Assembly (NCBI GenBank): GCA_027886175.1
Contig: JAJNNQ010000008.1
Span: 430,501 to 494,500 of the forward strand
Source of the DNA: Phylloscopus collybita
Taxonomy: Eukaryota > Chordata > Aves > Passeriformes > Phylloscopidae
Direction: 5' to 3'
DNA: 64,000 nucleotides
A program made the position numbers and the translations under genes. Shown here in pieces: positions 23,801 through 36,400 of the stretch (position 1 is its first letter; the number at the start of each line of letters is the position of its first letter). The notes beneath the pieces were generated by a model, which was not told the origin of the DNA, searched no databases, and worked only from the letters and a program-made list of their open reading frames with translations.

Positions 23801-26719
23801 TGGTTCTGCATTCAGCCCCCAGCAGCTCACAGACTTCTCACACAGGCTGTGTGCTTGTCTATCCTATGTAAGGGCACCAGTGCTTCTTGGCACCCAATTT
23901 GTTTCACTAACATCGTTCATATTGTTTCCATGCTTACCAAAAACTGTTTAAAGCAGGAAAGAAAGAAAGAAGAAATAGTTGCTCCTTTTTTCATAACTTG
24001 CTGTAGTCAGCTAGCAGGATGGAGAATTCCATCAACCAACAAGGGCAAAATCCATCCTAACCCCTAAGGAAAGTCTCATGTGTGACAGAGCCAGAATCCC
24101 ATCTCATTTATTTTTATTTAATCTCCTTGCCTTCTCACTTAGTAATTTCCTTTTTGTCATTAGCTATTCCTCTGTCCTAGATTTGGGTTCTCTCTTTTCT
24201 GCCTTTCATTTCTGTTTCTTTATCCCCCATCCCAGAGGCTGCCAGGATTATGGGACAGCTGAAAGGGGCTCATGTCCCTGAATTCCCTTCACAGCCATGA
24301 CAGAGACAGGAGCATCCACCACACTCCAAGGAGTGTCCAGGTGCCAGCTCTACGGATGCAGGTGGTCTGTGTGCTTGCAGGTAGTATTTTCGGAGAATTT
24401 TTCATATCCTTGCACACACAGTCGTATTTAATTCCAGTTTCCTCTGGAAATTGCACTGCAGCTGCCAGACCAGACCAACACACTTCATAACCTTCATCTC
24501 CACAACAATATTAACTCCTGCTGAAGCACGTCAAACACATTAAGAGCTGGAAATTATTAGCTTGGTTAACTCATTAATAGACACGGACTTCTAAGCTGAA
24601 AGGATGCAAGAAATCAGTATGAGTAGGGCTGTGTTAAGATATCAAGGGAAAGTTTTGTCAGGGAGAAAATTTCTCCTGAATAATTGATATGCACCTTTCT
24701 GCTTGTGAAGAGCTCAGGGAACAAACAAACTCCATATCTTTGAGGCAGGTCACTATTAAAGCACTGCAGTAGGAGACCAGAAGACCATCTGAGACTAGCA
24801 AACAGTAAATGGGGAACAGAAATCACATTAAACTCTTTTTTCCCTTAGGATCCAAGCATGAAGAAGAATAGGACTTCACAAAGAATAAATTAAACAAAAC
24901 TATTCCAGTCTGTTAATATTTATTGTATTTGTTGTCATCTGTTGGGCATAACCCTAAACAATATTCTAAGAAAGAATTGAAATGTGATTTTTTTTTTCCC
25001 TTCCCTTGAGCAATATCAACTGCTTCATGGAAGTAACCCTGGAACCATAAAAACCAACAGAACAGTTTGTAAATTTAGAAGTGTGTGGGAAAAAAAAACC
25101 ATCCTGGAAGTGTTGAATCACTTTGTTTTACCATTTTTGAAGAAAATGAGCAGTTAAGACTCCCAAATCAGCATGCTTCATTTTTTGTTTAAGAGCCAAA
25201 TTACATGAATTCATTCACATTAGCCGAACATTTTACTTCAATTGCTGTAAAATGTCCTGGAAGGCAGGAATTTTGTCTCGTTGTGTGTGACAGGAGCTCC
25301 ACCTGAGTGGCCCCTCTGGATGTGTTCCTGCCCTGCAGCCAAACGAGCTCCATGGCTGAGGCACTTGGAGGCCATCAAGCCTCACCCCAAATCATTTTTA
25401 AACTGGCACCGAAGAGTTCTTGTTTAATCTTTCACGTCTGAAATGTATTCACTAGAAATCTAAAATACACTCCCCTTTCTGATTTCTAAATGGAGGAAAA
25501 GAGGCAAAATTCTCTAGAAGAAATCAGAGAGGACACTTTGGTTTCCTGTATGGCTCCAAGTCATTGGCTCATTGAAGAATGAGTTCCTAGTTAATTTTGT
25601 CAATGTTTGTCATCATTATAGCTGCAAATAACCCCTGAGTTAGTTCAGCACAGTGTTCTATAGACACACCAAGGTAGCACAAACAAGACACAACATAAGT
25701 GAGGACAGGCTGCACAACCCTATGAGAAAGGAGGATGAAACTTCAGCCCACAAAGAAAGCTGCACAAATGCAACAGATTTGTTTCTAATGCCCAGACTCC
25801 CTGAGAGATGCAGACAAAGCCACTGCCCACCCAAACAAAGTGTGAAACTGATATTGTTTTTTCTTACAGAGTAATCTAAAACAAACAGAGGAAAAAATAT
25901 TGGGGAGAATCGGTAATCTCAAGAGCAAAGACAAGCATTTCTAAGTCAGGACCATGTTTTGAAGTGTATAATTTATCAACAAGCTGCCTACATAACTTCC
26001 TGAAGTGTTACAAGCCAGACCTGTGGGCTTCATCTAGCTTTAATGTCCTGAATGGCATGTAAGTTTTGAGAAACCCACCCTTTTAGAATTTTTTATTAGA
26101 ACTATTTGATCTATAGTTTAAAGATGAATAAAGCTATAATAGCATCTCAAATTTACCTGACCTATTTTCTACAAAGCCACACGGAAAGCTTTCATTATGC
26201 TGAGTGAATGCTCACCAAAGTAGATTCTGGCAAACAGGAATAACTCATGGACTCTAAAGGTATTGAAAGATGCTTTCCTTCTCCATTATCTTCCTTAGTT
26301 TGTATTCCCCATTATATTTGGGTTCCCTGTTGTGCCAAAAGAATGATGAATCTCTCTTGAGCATAAATTAATGCGAAGCTACTGCAGCAGTTTCTTGCTT
26401 CCCCCATTCTTGCCACAACCCACCTGCTTTAAGCCTGCAAGTAATTGTTTTGCTGTTACCTGCTCCTAGAAGAAAGGAAGCTTGATAGCAATGAATTGAA
26501 CTTGGCCTTTGTCCCCTTTCATTGTATCTGCCTACAGCAGACAGCAGCAAAATGCAGCTCAATTAAACACAGCTCTCTTGTCATCACAGAGACAGAAGCA
26601 CTTCTCACAGCAGAAGCAGGAAAGTTTTGCCATGACACCCCTTGTTGCATTTGACAAGTTTATTCAAAAGCAAATATTTCAGTGGGGAGGTCTGTCATTC
26701 TAATCCTGTCCTTTATGCC
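20891..26719. other. Unique AT-rich noncoding DNA
   Basis: No supportable gene. A 125-codon frame (21517-21894 +) is open but unrecognisable. A 9-bp inverted repeat ATTGAGAAC/GTTCTCAAT with a 5-base loop lies at 21387-21409. Short A and T runs occur near 22795-22808, 23474-23485 and 24989-24998. No named transposon is seen. Confidence 0.5.
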
Positions 26720-27010
26720 AGAGCAGCTAATGCAATTTCAGCTCCCTGAATAGGAGGGCTCTCGCTTCCAGATGTTCTATTGTGCCTTGCAGACAACAAC
26801 TGACACCAAAAGACAGGTATTATGAGTATTTTTTCCATCGTTAGCTTGCTCCTAGCACGGGGTTTACAGCTGCTTTGTTGATTCCTGTAATTCTGACGGG
26901 CACAGTAGGAGCCAGTGTAATGCTATCCCTCTATGGCTCTGCCATAATAGCAGCAGAGAGAGGGCAAATGTACTGAGCAAGGTGGCAAACTTAAACAGCT
27001 TTTCAATAGC
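26720..27010. promoter_or_regulatory. Candidate conserved noncoding segment
   Basis: The stretch mixes balanced base composition with retained CpGs (CTCGCTT, CATCGTTAG, CACGGGG, GACGGGC), TAATGC words and paired TATGG/CCATA words. It lacks long frames and repeats. This pattern is common in vertebrate noncoding elements near developmental genes. Only alignment could confirm it. Confidence 0.17.
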
Positions 27011-28603
27011 TCAGGAGCAACTTAAAAGGTGAAAAAGAGGTTGATTCAATGAACGAAGGCTTGAAGAAATTGTAGAAATTGTCCTGGCTGTGCTTCCAGG
27101 AGGCAAAGCTCAAACTGCAGTGTCACAGGAGAGCTGCACCTCCTCTGCCTGGAGCCAGGGACAGCCCTGCAGGGGACACGGAGCAGGGCAAGGACCAGGG
27201 CAGCCAAGCCAGTCCGGACATTGCAGCTGTCCCATGCAGATGTCACATATGCTGAGAAAAACACCTGGAGAGAGGCACCATTAACTTCAGCCTCAGAAGC
27301 CATTCCAGCATATTTCTTGCCTGCTGTAGCGCAACAAAGCTAAAAGTAAAAGAAAATATAGACAAAGATGCAAGTAAAAAAACAGGCCTGAGCTTTTCCT
27401 GTCACATGTAGCACCACTAGCTAACAAATAAACTGGTTTAATTTCATTAATTATGCACCAGTGTTTACAATCAGAAGAACAGGCTTTTTCCATGTGGCCT
27501 CTTCAGGTATTAAAGAAATAAGCCTCACCGTGAAACTGTTGAACTTTTTAATCCCGTTGGAAAATAGCAACTAAATGCAAATCAAAAGCCAGGCGTGGAA
27601 AAAAGACTAGTTTTAACAGATTGATATTTGCACTTGTCTTTGGTTCTTAATATCAATTTACATTATTTGAACATGCTGTTTATTGTCCAGTAGCAGCATG
27701 GTTTCTCTCCCCTATGATTTGTGGTGTATAAGCCACACCTATTTGCCATGGGCTTCTCTAGGAAATAGTGTTTTCCTTACAGAATTTCATTCTACATACT
27801 CAGGCATGAGCAATCACTAGGTTATCACTTCACAAATGTTTTCTAGTTGCCAAAACCTTATGGAAAACAATCTGTTCTACTCATTTTCTCCTTCAGAATA
27901 GAGGATGTGTTATAAAGATCAAAATCTGATCCAACTGGATCAGGAGTCAGCGATATTTAAGAAGTGACATCACCACAGCCAATCCAATCTATTTCCTAAG
28001 AGCAGAGATGCATTCAGACACCACGCATGGCTCACACACTCAGCGAGACTGAAAGAGATGATAGTGTCTCAGCTTACACAGAGAATGATTATTATTCTCC
28101 AGGGGGAAAAAAAAAGTCTTATTTTGAAGTACTGTAAGTGATCCTCTTTTCTCTGAAAGAAAAAAGTAATTGCTCCTGATTTGCTTGTTATCAAAGCATG
28201 ATGATACAGCCTCTTCTCCTGTACCAATTCATGTCATAGACACACGTAGCTGTTCAGACATGCCACTTCTCATCCATATGCTATTTTCTTTGCCCAGTGT
28301 TTTGGGGGAAAAATGCTCCAGCACAAAGGAAAGCAGGCAAAAATTCAAATCTATGCAGCAATGCTAAATAGCAATAGAGATGTTCTTCCAGAGACTTTAA
28401 TGCAGACTGCACCCTCCCTTGTTAAACATACTAACTAATGGGAGCAAATTAGCCACCTGGTCTGTATTCAAATTCCTTTTCCAAGAGCAATTCTTTTGTA
28501 ATTCTTTTCCCTGTTAATCTAGAGTTGAAATAAGAGAAAAATCTGTACAGCCTTCGAATACAAATTGCTATTAGATAGTAATGTGGTGCTCCATCTATAT
28601 GAA
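27011..28603. other. Unique noncoding DNA with a GC-richer patch
   Basis: A GC-richer patch at about 27100-27250 holds overlapping open frames on both strands (85 codons minus, 64 plus) with no recognisable product. An exact octamer ATGCAAAT lies at 27575-27582. No named repeat is seen. Confidence 0.45.
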
Positions 28604-28846
28604 TTATATTGTTTTTCTAACTGCAAAAGGAGAGGAGAAGTGGGTTGTAATGAAGGCACTGTCCTCTAACTCAGAAAAGCGAGTCAAACCTCCAGCATTT
28701 GTTTCCAAATGTCTTTCAGAGGGGCTGGCAGGCTTCTGACTGACATCCATGAGGTTTGGCTGGGGTCCTTCACAACTTTCAGGAAATGTGTCTAGCACAG
28801 CTGCCTCCTCTGCCTGTCTGATCCCCAGCTCCTTCATTTGCCCCAT
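28604..28846 (-). other. Small open frame (80 codons) with protein-like composition, unrecognised
   Basis: A minus-strand frame starts with an ATG in a favourable context (A at -3, G at +4). It encodes a mostly acidic, Glu/Ser/Pro-containing sequence starting MGQMKELG, with few hydrophobic runs. An in-frame stop lies a few codons upstream. A pyrimidine-rich tract ending in TTTTGCAG near its 3' end looks like a splice acceptor on the same strand, which does not fit a simple exon here. I recognise no family. It may be chance. Confidence 0.12.
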
Positions 28847-30670
28847 AATTTGGGGAGACAGATTTATCGGTCACGGCTCTCAGCACCACGTTGCCTCCTG
28901 CTTCCCCATCCCAGTCAAGCAAGACCTAAGAAATCCTCGAGGCCGTGCTCAGACTTCCTCCCTTTCTACAGCACAGAGCACACAGCCCCTGCTATAATAA
29001 ATCACCCCCTGAAATAGTAAGTGACAGAGTAAAAACACTTTGAATAGTAGCATATTTACACCAGATGCGAAGAGAGGTCACCAGAAAGATGCTCAGAGTA
29101 AAACAGATGGAGAATCAATGAGGCAGAGAGCTGTAGGAAAGTTCTTCTGGATGGCAGGAGCAGCAAAGGAGGCTGTGACTTGACTCTAGGAAGGGAGAGA
29201 GACTCTGAGGAAATCCAGGGAAGAAAGCTGCCAAGGTCCCTATGATCTTCCCTTTTCTGCACTGCCACAAGCTGCTTTTGAACTGAAAGATCTTAAGAAA
29301 CGTTCCAAAACTTATGGAAATCAATCAAAATCTGTCCAGAAATCATAATGGGGTTGGGATCAGATAAGCAATAAAATATTTCCTCATAATAAAAAGAGAC
29401 CACATTTCTCACATCATGAAGTGAGTGATAAGTATCTAAACATCTGCCAATGTTTGCCAGTGGACAGTAGCACATATATAACATGGGGCTGTTCAATTTT
29501 ACACCAATGCACAATCAAAGGCAGGATTTATGGTATCTCCTGCATAGAAACAGAAAAGAGTAAATGGATAAAAAGGATAAAATGTTGTAGGACCCAACAG
29601 AAAAAAAAGCAGGAAAAAAGGCAGAGTATCTTAATATAAATCATAAATGATACAGTAAAAAGACTGCTACATATATCCTTTATAATACTCATATATTGTT
29701 TTTCTATAGAAATATATTCCTTTTTTTATAGAAAACATTTCCTGCTATCTTAGGTTTCACTTCAGCAAGTCAGAGCCCAGAGCAAAAAACAAAAATATAT
29801 TATCCTGTTCTTTCTCTGAGACTTTAAAAACATTGACTGACATTGGTTTGTGTCCTTCCTTTTCCTCTTTGCAGTTCAGTTTTAGTTACCTACTCCCTAA
29901 ATCAGCAGTAGATACTTCAAAACATCTTTTTCATCATGGAACAGGTTTTAATATTTTCAGTGCAATTTTACAAGAGCCAGGGAGGATGCAAAGCATGAGA
30001 ACTAGATCATCCAATTGATCTTTTTATATCTAGGATGTATTTGCACAGTGGAGGCACACACACCAGTGATCCAGGCCATGTTAGTCCTTGAAATTATCTT
30101 CTTTTTCAAGTTTCTTATTTCAAAGCCACACAGACCATATCTGATTTGATCCGATGCCTACTGGAAGTCTTTCCTTGGATCAGGTCACAGATAAGAACCC
30201 TAAGAATTCTTCCCCTTGCCAGCATATTTACATCCAGCAACTTCCTTTTTTAAAGTTCTTTAACCTCTCTCCTGTCCTAGTCCTCTCAGTTCATAGTCAC
30301 AGCCTTAAAAGTGAGATTTGAGAGAAAGTCTTTATTTATTTACGTGACAGTAATCAATCCAGAAAGGATCCAGAGCAATTAAGGAATAGAGCAAAGATGT
30401 CACACCTATGTTATATATGTTTGCTACTGTATTCAGTGTTGAACATTCCAAGACACTTACTGAGTTTTTGACTTTTAAATGACTTGGCTCAGTGAGGGTC
30501 CCACAGTGTGAGGACAGGCTGACAGAAATGGAGAATAATCACTTGCAAGAACAGTCTTTAAAACAAGGAACTGTACACGGTTGAATAATGAACCACCAGC
30601 AGCTCCACAGGGAGTATTTTTCACTTCTATACAGAACAAATTTACAGGATTGTTTCATTTAGAAGACTTC

Positions 30671-30674
<4 letters not shown>
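28847..30674. other. Unique noncoding DNA
   Basis: No gene or named repeat is seen. Small overlapping frames on the minus strand at 29056-29324 are unrecognisable. The 29640-29740 stretch is very AT-rich, with repeated TATAGAAA-type words. Confidence 0.5.

Positions 30675-30716
<42 letters not shown>
30675..30716 (+). repeat. Uninterrupted 42-base poly(A) tract
   Basis: All 42 bases are A, by far the longest homopolymer in the window; the next I noted is 15 T at 20633. No AATAAA lies in the 30 bases upstream, no spliced-gene-like body precedes it, and no flanking target duplication is obvious. I therefore call it a mononucleotide microsatellite and not a proven retroposon tail. Its true length may be uncertain because assemblies handle such runs poorly. 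Confidence 0.9.
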
Positions 30717-30720
<4 letters not shown>

Positions 30721-33135
30721 TAAATAAGTAAGACCCAACTTCAGCTCTAAACATTTTCTTCTCAACTAATACAGCTTTGCACTAAGTCCTTTTGAGACTG
30801 TTTTATAAAAAATGCTCTATATCAATGTAATTTGATGATAACTTCCTTACTCCTTTCCTCACTACCTTAAAAACATCTCCTGGACAGACACAGCAACCCC
30901 ATTAGGAAGATTTCCTGCTGCCCAAAGACTTTTTTCCACTCAGAGCACACGTTGCCACTCCCAGAGACACCACTGCTGAGCTGACATGGAGTGAGCACAC
31001 TCAGCAGATAGCCACCACCAAATAGGCCCATCCTTTTTACACTCCTGCTCCCAGGACACTTTAGCCAGGCTTGTTCACCAATTCATGATTTTTCCTGTTG
31101 CCCACTTGCACAGAGCAGGGGATTTCCCTTTCCCACTTTGCTTTCAGAGCCCATTTCAATACAAAGTCTACCTGTGTGGCAAACAAAAGCCACGTGTCAA
31201 AGGGAAGAGCTGCCTCTGTTGGCTGAGATCTCGGTCCCACAGCAGCAATCCCATTGAGTCTTTAGTGAAAGAAGCCAGGAAATGGGGATGAAAAAATGTA
31301 TCAGACTGGTAACTTTACTCCTGAGGCAGCTTCACCAGCCTTTCAAAAGAGAATCCCATCCAATAGTGCTGCTGTACTTTGGATCCATGATCACAAGAAG
31401 AAGACATAATAGCAAGCAGGGAATTGGGTTCTCCCAAAGAGGAACTCCTTGAAGGGCTGTGATAAATGGCAAAGATACAGCAAGAGAAGGTAGGCTTAGA
31501 AGTCCTGTTGCTTTTGCAAACTCTTTGGTAAATCACTGGAGTGTTTCAGACTGCATTTTTAATTTCCCTCCTCCAAAATCTCTGTGCAGGGGGCTCTTCA
31601 ATAGACTGAAGTCCTACATGACAGATGAAGCTCCTGGTTTTGAGACTGCTTTGGCTCCCTTGTAGCATTATAGTGGTGCTATCTCTGGGACTATTTCTGA
31701 GGAAACAATTACAAGTATTCTTGGAATTCTACAGTTTTTGAGGTGACATGGATTTTAAAGTCAAAAAGAAACACAGTGATCACCCAGGTCCAAACTACTA
31801 CACAGCAAATGGCAAATATTTTCCCTCAGTAATTCTTCCTTCGAGTTCAATGACTTTAGCTCTGTGCACCAAGGACAAGAGGATGCTCTATCTCATTGAA
31901 ATAGCCTACTTAGGGACTTTGCTTCAGCAAGGGATGTAAAAGTATTAGGTCAGAATTCTCATGTGTTAGAAACCCTAAATATGGAGCAGAGCCTGTGTCA
32001 CAGGGTACTGAAACTCCCAACAACTGCTAAAATATTAACATTTTTCTACTCCATGGAAATGAGATTTGCCTACCTCAGCCCAGAGAGGCTTTCTTTGGTG
32101 TGGGGCTTCAGGAGGTGGCCCACAATAACTCAGAAGGGGTCCCTATGATGACCGAATCACATTGTGTATTTTAACAAGAATAATCTTAATTTTAATCTAT
32201 ACTACATTAAGTCATATCAACAGAGGAAGCAATAATGGGAAGAGCCCTTAATGGATATTTATTATTATTTCTTTTTTACACAGCATGAATGACGATATGC
32301 ATGCCAAAAACTTTTACCCTCTCTGCAGATCAGAAAACAGAAATCGAATTCTGGTAGCAGGAACAGTTTGGGAGAGAGCCAGAGATACACAAATGGGATA
32401 ATTTTTGCTGAAATACAGAGCTGACCAGTTAGTTTTCAACACAGGAGCTTTTTATTAGAAGAGACAGTTTTACCAAGAATAAAAGTGTTCAAGGGTATCT
32501 ATTTCTGTTTAAACCTGAATTCAGTGATGCCAAAAGAATTAATGTTCTGATCTGCATAATATTGAGTTACATAATGCCAAAGAATTTAATATTTAATATC
32601 AAAACACAATGGTTCAGTAATGAGAAAATATGGCATTTGGACCATTCCAGTGGGTTGTTAGTTTGTTTTGGCACTTGAGGTCTACAGTAATTTTTACTGG
32701 GGAAAACATTCAAATGTTTCCTTGAAGTGTTTCCCTTTCCTTCAGAATATCAATTCCACTTCCCAGCCAGTGCTAATCCACTGCACTTAATTGAAATTTT
32801 GTTTCACTCCATCTCAGAGGTCCCAATCCAGATGCTCCAGACTTGTCTTGTTCCTAAGGGTGTCATCTATAATTATAGCCCAGGGAAGGAACGTGCCTTC
32901 CACCTCTGTTAATTCAGCAAGCAGGGGGAGGATTCCTCAGCTTGCAGCATCCTGGCCAGCAGAACAGACCTTGGTTAAAAGCTGCAGGGGGACTTTCTAC
33001 ACATGCACACTTGTGTCTGTTACACGGTTCTTGGGCATGTTTATTTCTGATTTTCAAAAGCCGACACACCGTTTCTCTAAAGACACTGGGATTGTTTTTA
33101 TAATCAGCTGTAAATGAATAATGCTAATAAACCTT
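30717..33135. other. Unique noncoding DNA
   Basis: No supportable gene. Frames of 60-110 codons (for example 32791-33117 +) have unrecognisable translations. No named repeat is seen before the CR1 copy that begins at 33136. Confidence 0.5.
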
Positions 33136-33420
33136 CATAGAATTGCAGAATGGTTTGGGTTGCAAGGACCTTAAAGCTCTTCCAGTGCCACCCCTGCCAT
33201 GGGCAGGGACACCTTCCACTGTCCCAGGCTGCTCCAAGCCCTCTCCAACCTGGCCTTGGACACTTCCAGGGATCCAGGGGCAGCCACAGCTGCTCTGGGC
33301 ACCCTGTGCCAGGGTCTCCCCACCCTCACAGGGGAGAATTTCCTCCTGGAATCTAATCTACATCTACCTTCCTTCAGCTTAAGGCTGTTCCCCCTTGTCC
33401 TTTCATTACCTGCCCTTGTG
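33136..33420 (-). mobile_element. CR1 LINE, 3' end copy (songbird-type)
   Basis: Read on the minus strand this is the 3' part of a CR1 non-LTR retrotransposon. On the plus strand it opens with CATAGAATTGCAGAATGG, the reverse complement of the terminal ATTCTATG-type repeat. It runs through hallmark phrases such as GGTTTGGGTTGCAAGGACC, CCATGGGCAGGGACACC, GCTGCTCTGGGCACCCTGTG and the TCTAATCTACATCTACC region. It ends where similarity fades after CCCTTGTG at 33420, perhaps reaching about 33440. The copy is 5'-truncated and has no open reverse transcriptase. The wording agrees best with CR1 families that are abundant in passerines. Open frames on the plus strand here (79-80 codons) are accidents of the GC-rich repeat. 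Confidence 0.94.
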
Positions 33421-36400
33421 TTAACACCTTTCTACAGCTAGAGCTTACTCCCCAGAAGTATTAAGGTTTTCACCACTGACTACATTGGTTTTGACTTAAT
33501 GTGATTACATGGGTTAAAAAGGTGCAGAAAAGCCAGGTTTTCATAGGCAGTACTTGCATGCATGCAGTGCATTCCTACGGGGCTGGATGTGCCCCAGGAG
33601 AGAGCTGTTCTGCTGATGCAGCTGAGCTGGCACCACTTTTGTTGCAGGGAAAAGCATTAAAGGCAAGCAGAATTAGGCCAAGAATGACCACTTGTGAATA
33701 CGCCCACTTAACAGCGCTAAGGTGGGAGCCCTGACAATGGCACTGGGGGAGGGAATGCAAGGCCACGATAGGAAATGTCAGGCAGAGCTGCCTGCTCTGC
33801 AATCAAGTGAAAAGCAGCACGGGGCAGGCACACACAGCTCACAGAGGCAGGAGAGCTGCTCCATCCCTCTGCCACTGCACTCTGGAAATTGCAGGCTCGC
33901 TTCCTCCCCGCCAGAGCTCACCTGAGCTCTGACAGAAATACCCAGGACATCAGAAGTGATGCATGGGAGCATCTTCTGCAACACCACTCAAGTAATCTGA
34001 TACAAGCAGCGGAACCTGGGTGCCACATATGAAAGTCAGCGTGATTTCCCTCAACCCTTAATTGCTATGCAGCATCTAATGCACCTTACTCTGATATTCC
34101 TGGCAGGAGACAACAATATTAGCTATGAAATCTTTAGGCTTCTGCCAAATTCACAAATACTGGCAGTGAAACCTAAGGAAGGGGCAGATAGGGCTGGGAA
34201 AATGAGGAGTAATTTAATGCAAATGTTCTGTACAGCTCCCCAGGCTCCATGATTAGGGATGTCAAAAAAATTTAGAGTGCTCCTTCTTTAATATTATGGA
34301 GAACTGATTATTACTCACTGTATACAAGGTTTTCTAAAATGATTGTATTTTTCATAAGTAAGTCTCTCATTATTTCCTTCACTAAAATGTATTTTGCTTT
34401 GTGCTCAATAATTTCCCCCCCAAAGTGAAAGCTAATTTTTGAGTTGTGATTTTAACCATGATTTCCTTTTACTTAACTTATTTTACTCCCTGGTGTGGTA
34501 GATAATGGTATAAGTTGAAAAAAATAGAAAGAGGGTAGAAGAAAGAGAAGAAAAGAGAAAGACTTTTGCTAAGGCAGGTAGGCATTACTAACTTACATTG
34601 AGGGCTAGATTGTTTCAAACCCATGCCATCTAATTTTCTGAGGCAAAGAAATGTTTAAAAATCCAACTTAGAGATTGCTTTTGAAGGTGAAATTCCTCCT
34701 GTGTACAAGGTGAGTGGAAGTTTTATTTGTGTTTTTGTCCCCAGTCTCAGATGACGAAGATCGCGTTTGTACAGGTCACTTTGATTTGTGGAGCTGCATG
34801 CACCTTACAGTCACTTTTACGTAACAGAAATAGCCCTGATTAATTACTGAAAATTTCTGGATTAACAGCTGTGCTCTCATACACAGCTGAACAGTTCATT
34901 AGAGGGTTTAACCTCACTGCAATATGTCTAAAGAAGAATACAATATATTGAGAAAGAACTGTACCAAAATAAGAATAGTCTGTAGTCACCTGTGAAAGCC
35001 AAAGCAGACTTTTACTTGCCCTATTTAATTTTTTCCTTCAAGTGGGACTGAAGGAAAGATTTGTTTCTTGAACCAACATAGAAAAAACTTGCCAGTGAAA
35101 ATTCATCGTGTCTGATTTATAAGCATCCTATCCCCAACGGGCAGAGACTTAAGTGGTAGCATCCAAGAGCTAATTCTCCACAGAAATAATAATCTGCTAT
35201 CTTCAGAAATGAATGTTTTCATGGGAATACAGCCTGAACTTTGTCAAGGTCTTTGGTTTGACATAACTTTGATATTCAAGCTGTGCTCCTGAAGCAGAGA
35301 TCAGTCTTGCACGGTGGTTAAGGGAATCCACTGTACAGTTAAACCCTTGTGGTGAAACCCTGCAGAGATGCAGAGTGAAACCGTGTGGCTCCTTCCTGCA
35401 AAGCACCACTGTTTGCAGTCTCAGTACTGAGTAACACAAGCATCTATTTCACATTCCCTGGTCCAGCAGTTGCCCAGAAGTTAGCATCCCAAGATGTGAT
35501 CTCTCCAGTGTTAGTCTTCTCATCCATGGAAAACAAAACTTTCCCTTAATTTGACTGTTCAGATCTATTTTAAGATTGTATATAAAGAAAAGATCAAGTA
35601 TATAAGCAAAAAATGCTTAATCTTCTTCACTGACTATTAAAATAGCCAGGAAAATGAGGTCAGATAGAGCCAAAGCCTGAAATAAGATGGGATGTACATA
35701 ATGAAGCACACAAAGAAGGGGCATTTATGAGAATGTGGCGCTCTCTCTCTACATTTATCAATATACTTAGTCTCATCCAACCGCCCCTGCAATTAATAAA
35801 AGCCACCTTCTTTTATTCAGGGAAAGATAATTCCTTAATTCTTACTACAGCCACAAAACAGTCTTCAATTACTTTTAGGAGGTACATATTTTTATCCTTC
35901 TTTATTTACTGAAAACAGTCATAATGAAACTCACGTTTTTGCTAAAATGTTCTATTTCCAACAACAACATAGTCAAGATAGAGCCACTTCTGGAAAGCTG
36001 ATGGAAAGGCTTCATTAATAACTAAAGTGTAAATCCACGGAGATGCAACTTTCTTTTGGCTGAGTAAGAGAAGTTAAAGTTGCCCACATTCCTCAGAATC
36101 AATCTGAATTCTTTAAGAGATGCATAGCAAATTAGTCTATAATCAAATGTTCTCTAATAAGACTAAAACTTTTTAAAGTCAATCCAGAGGCAATGGGAGG
36201 TTTGTTTATTACCCAGTCTAAAACTGAATGTGAAATTAAGGAGATGGTATTCACCACACAAAGACAGTATCTCTTATAGGAATTCAAAGTGCAACTAATT
36301 AAACTCTTACTCAGAGTGATTTATCCTACCCCTGTCTCCACTGGTGTTCCAAATGCCTGCTGTGAACATCAGGTGCATTACTCTGCTTTACAGATGAGTC

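Noticed and set aside
28878..28900. TCAGCACCACG as a REST/NRSF site
   Set aside because: Only the left half resembles the consensus; the GGACAGCGCC half is absent.
33143..33441. Three overlapping plus-strand frames of 68-80 codons
   Set aside because: They lie inside the antisense CR1 3' end and reflect its GC-rich, stop-poor sequence.
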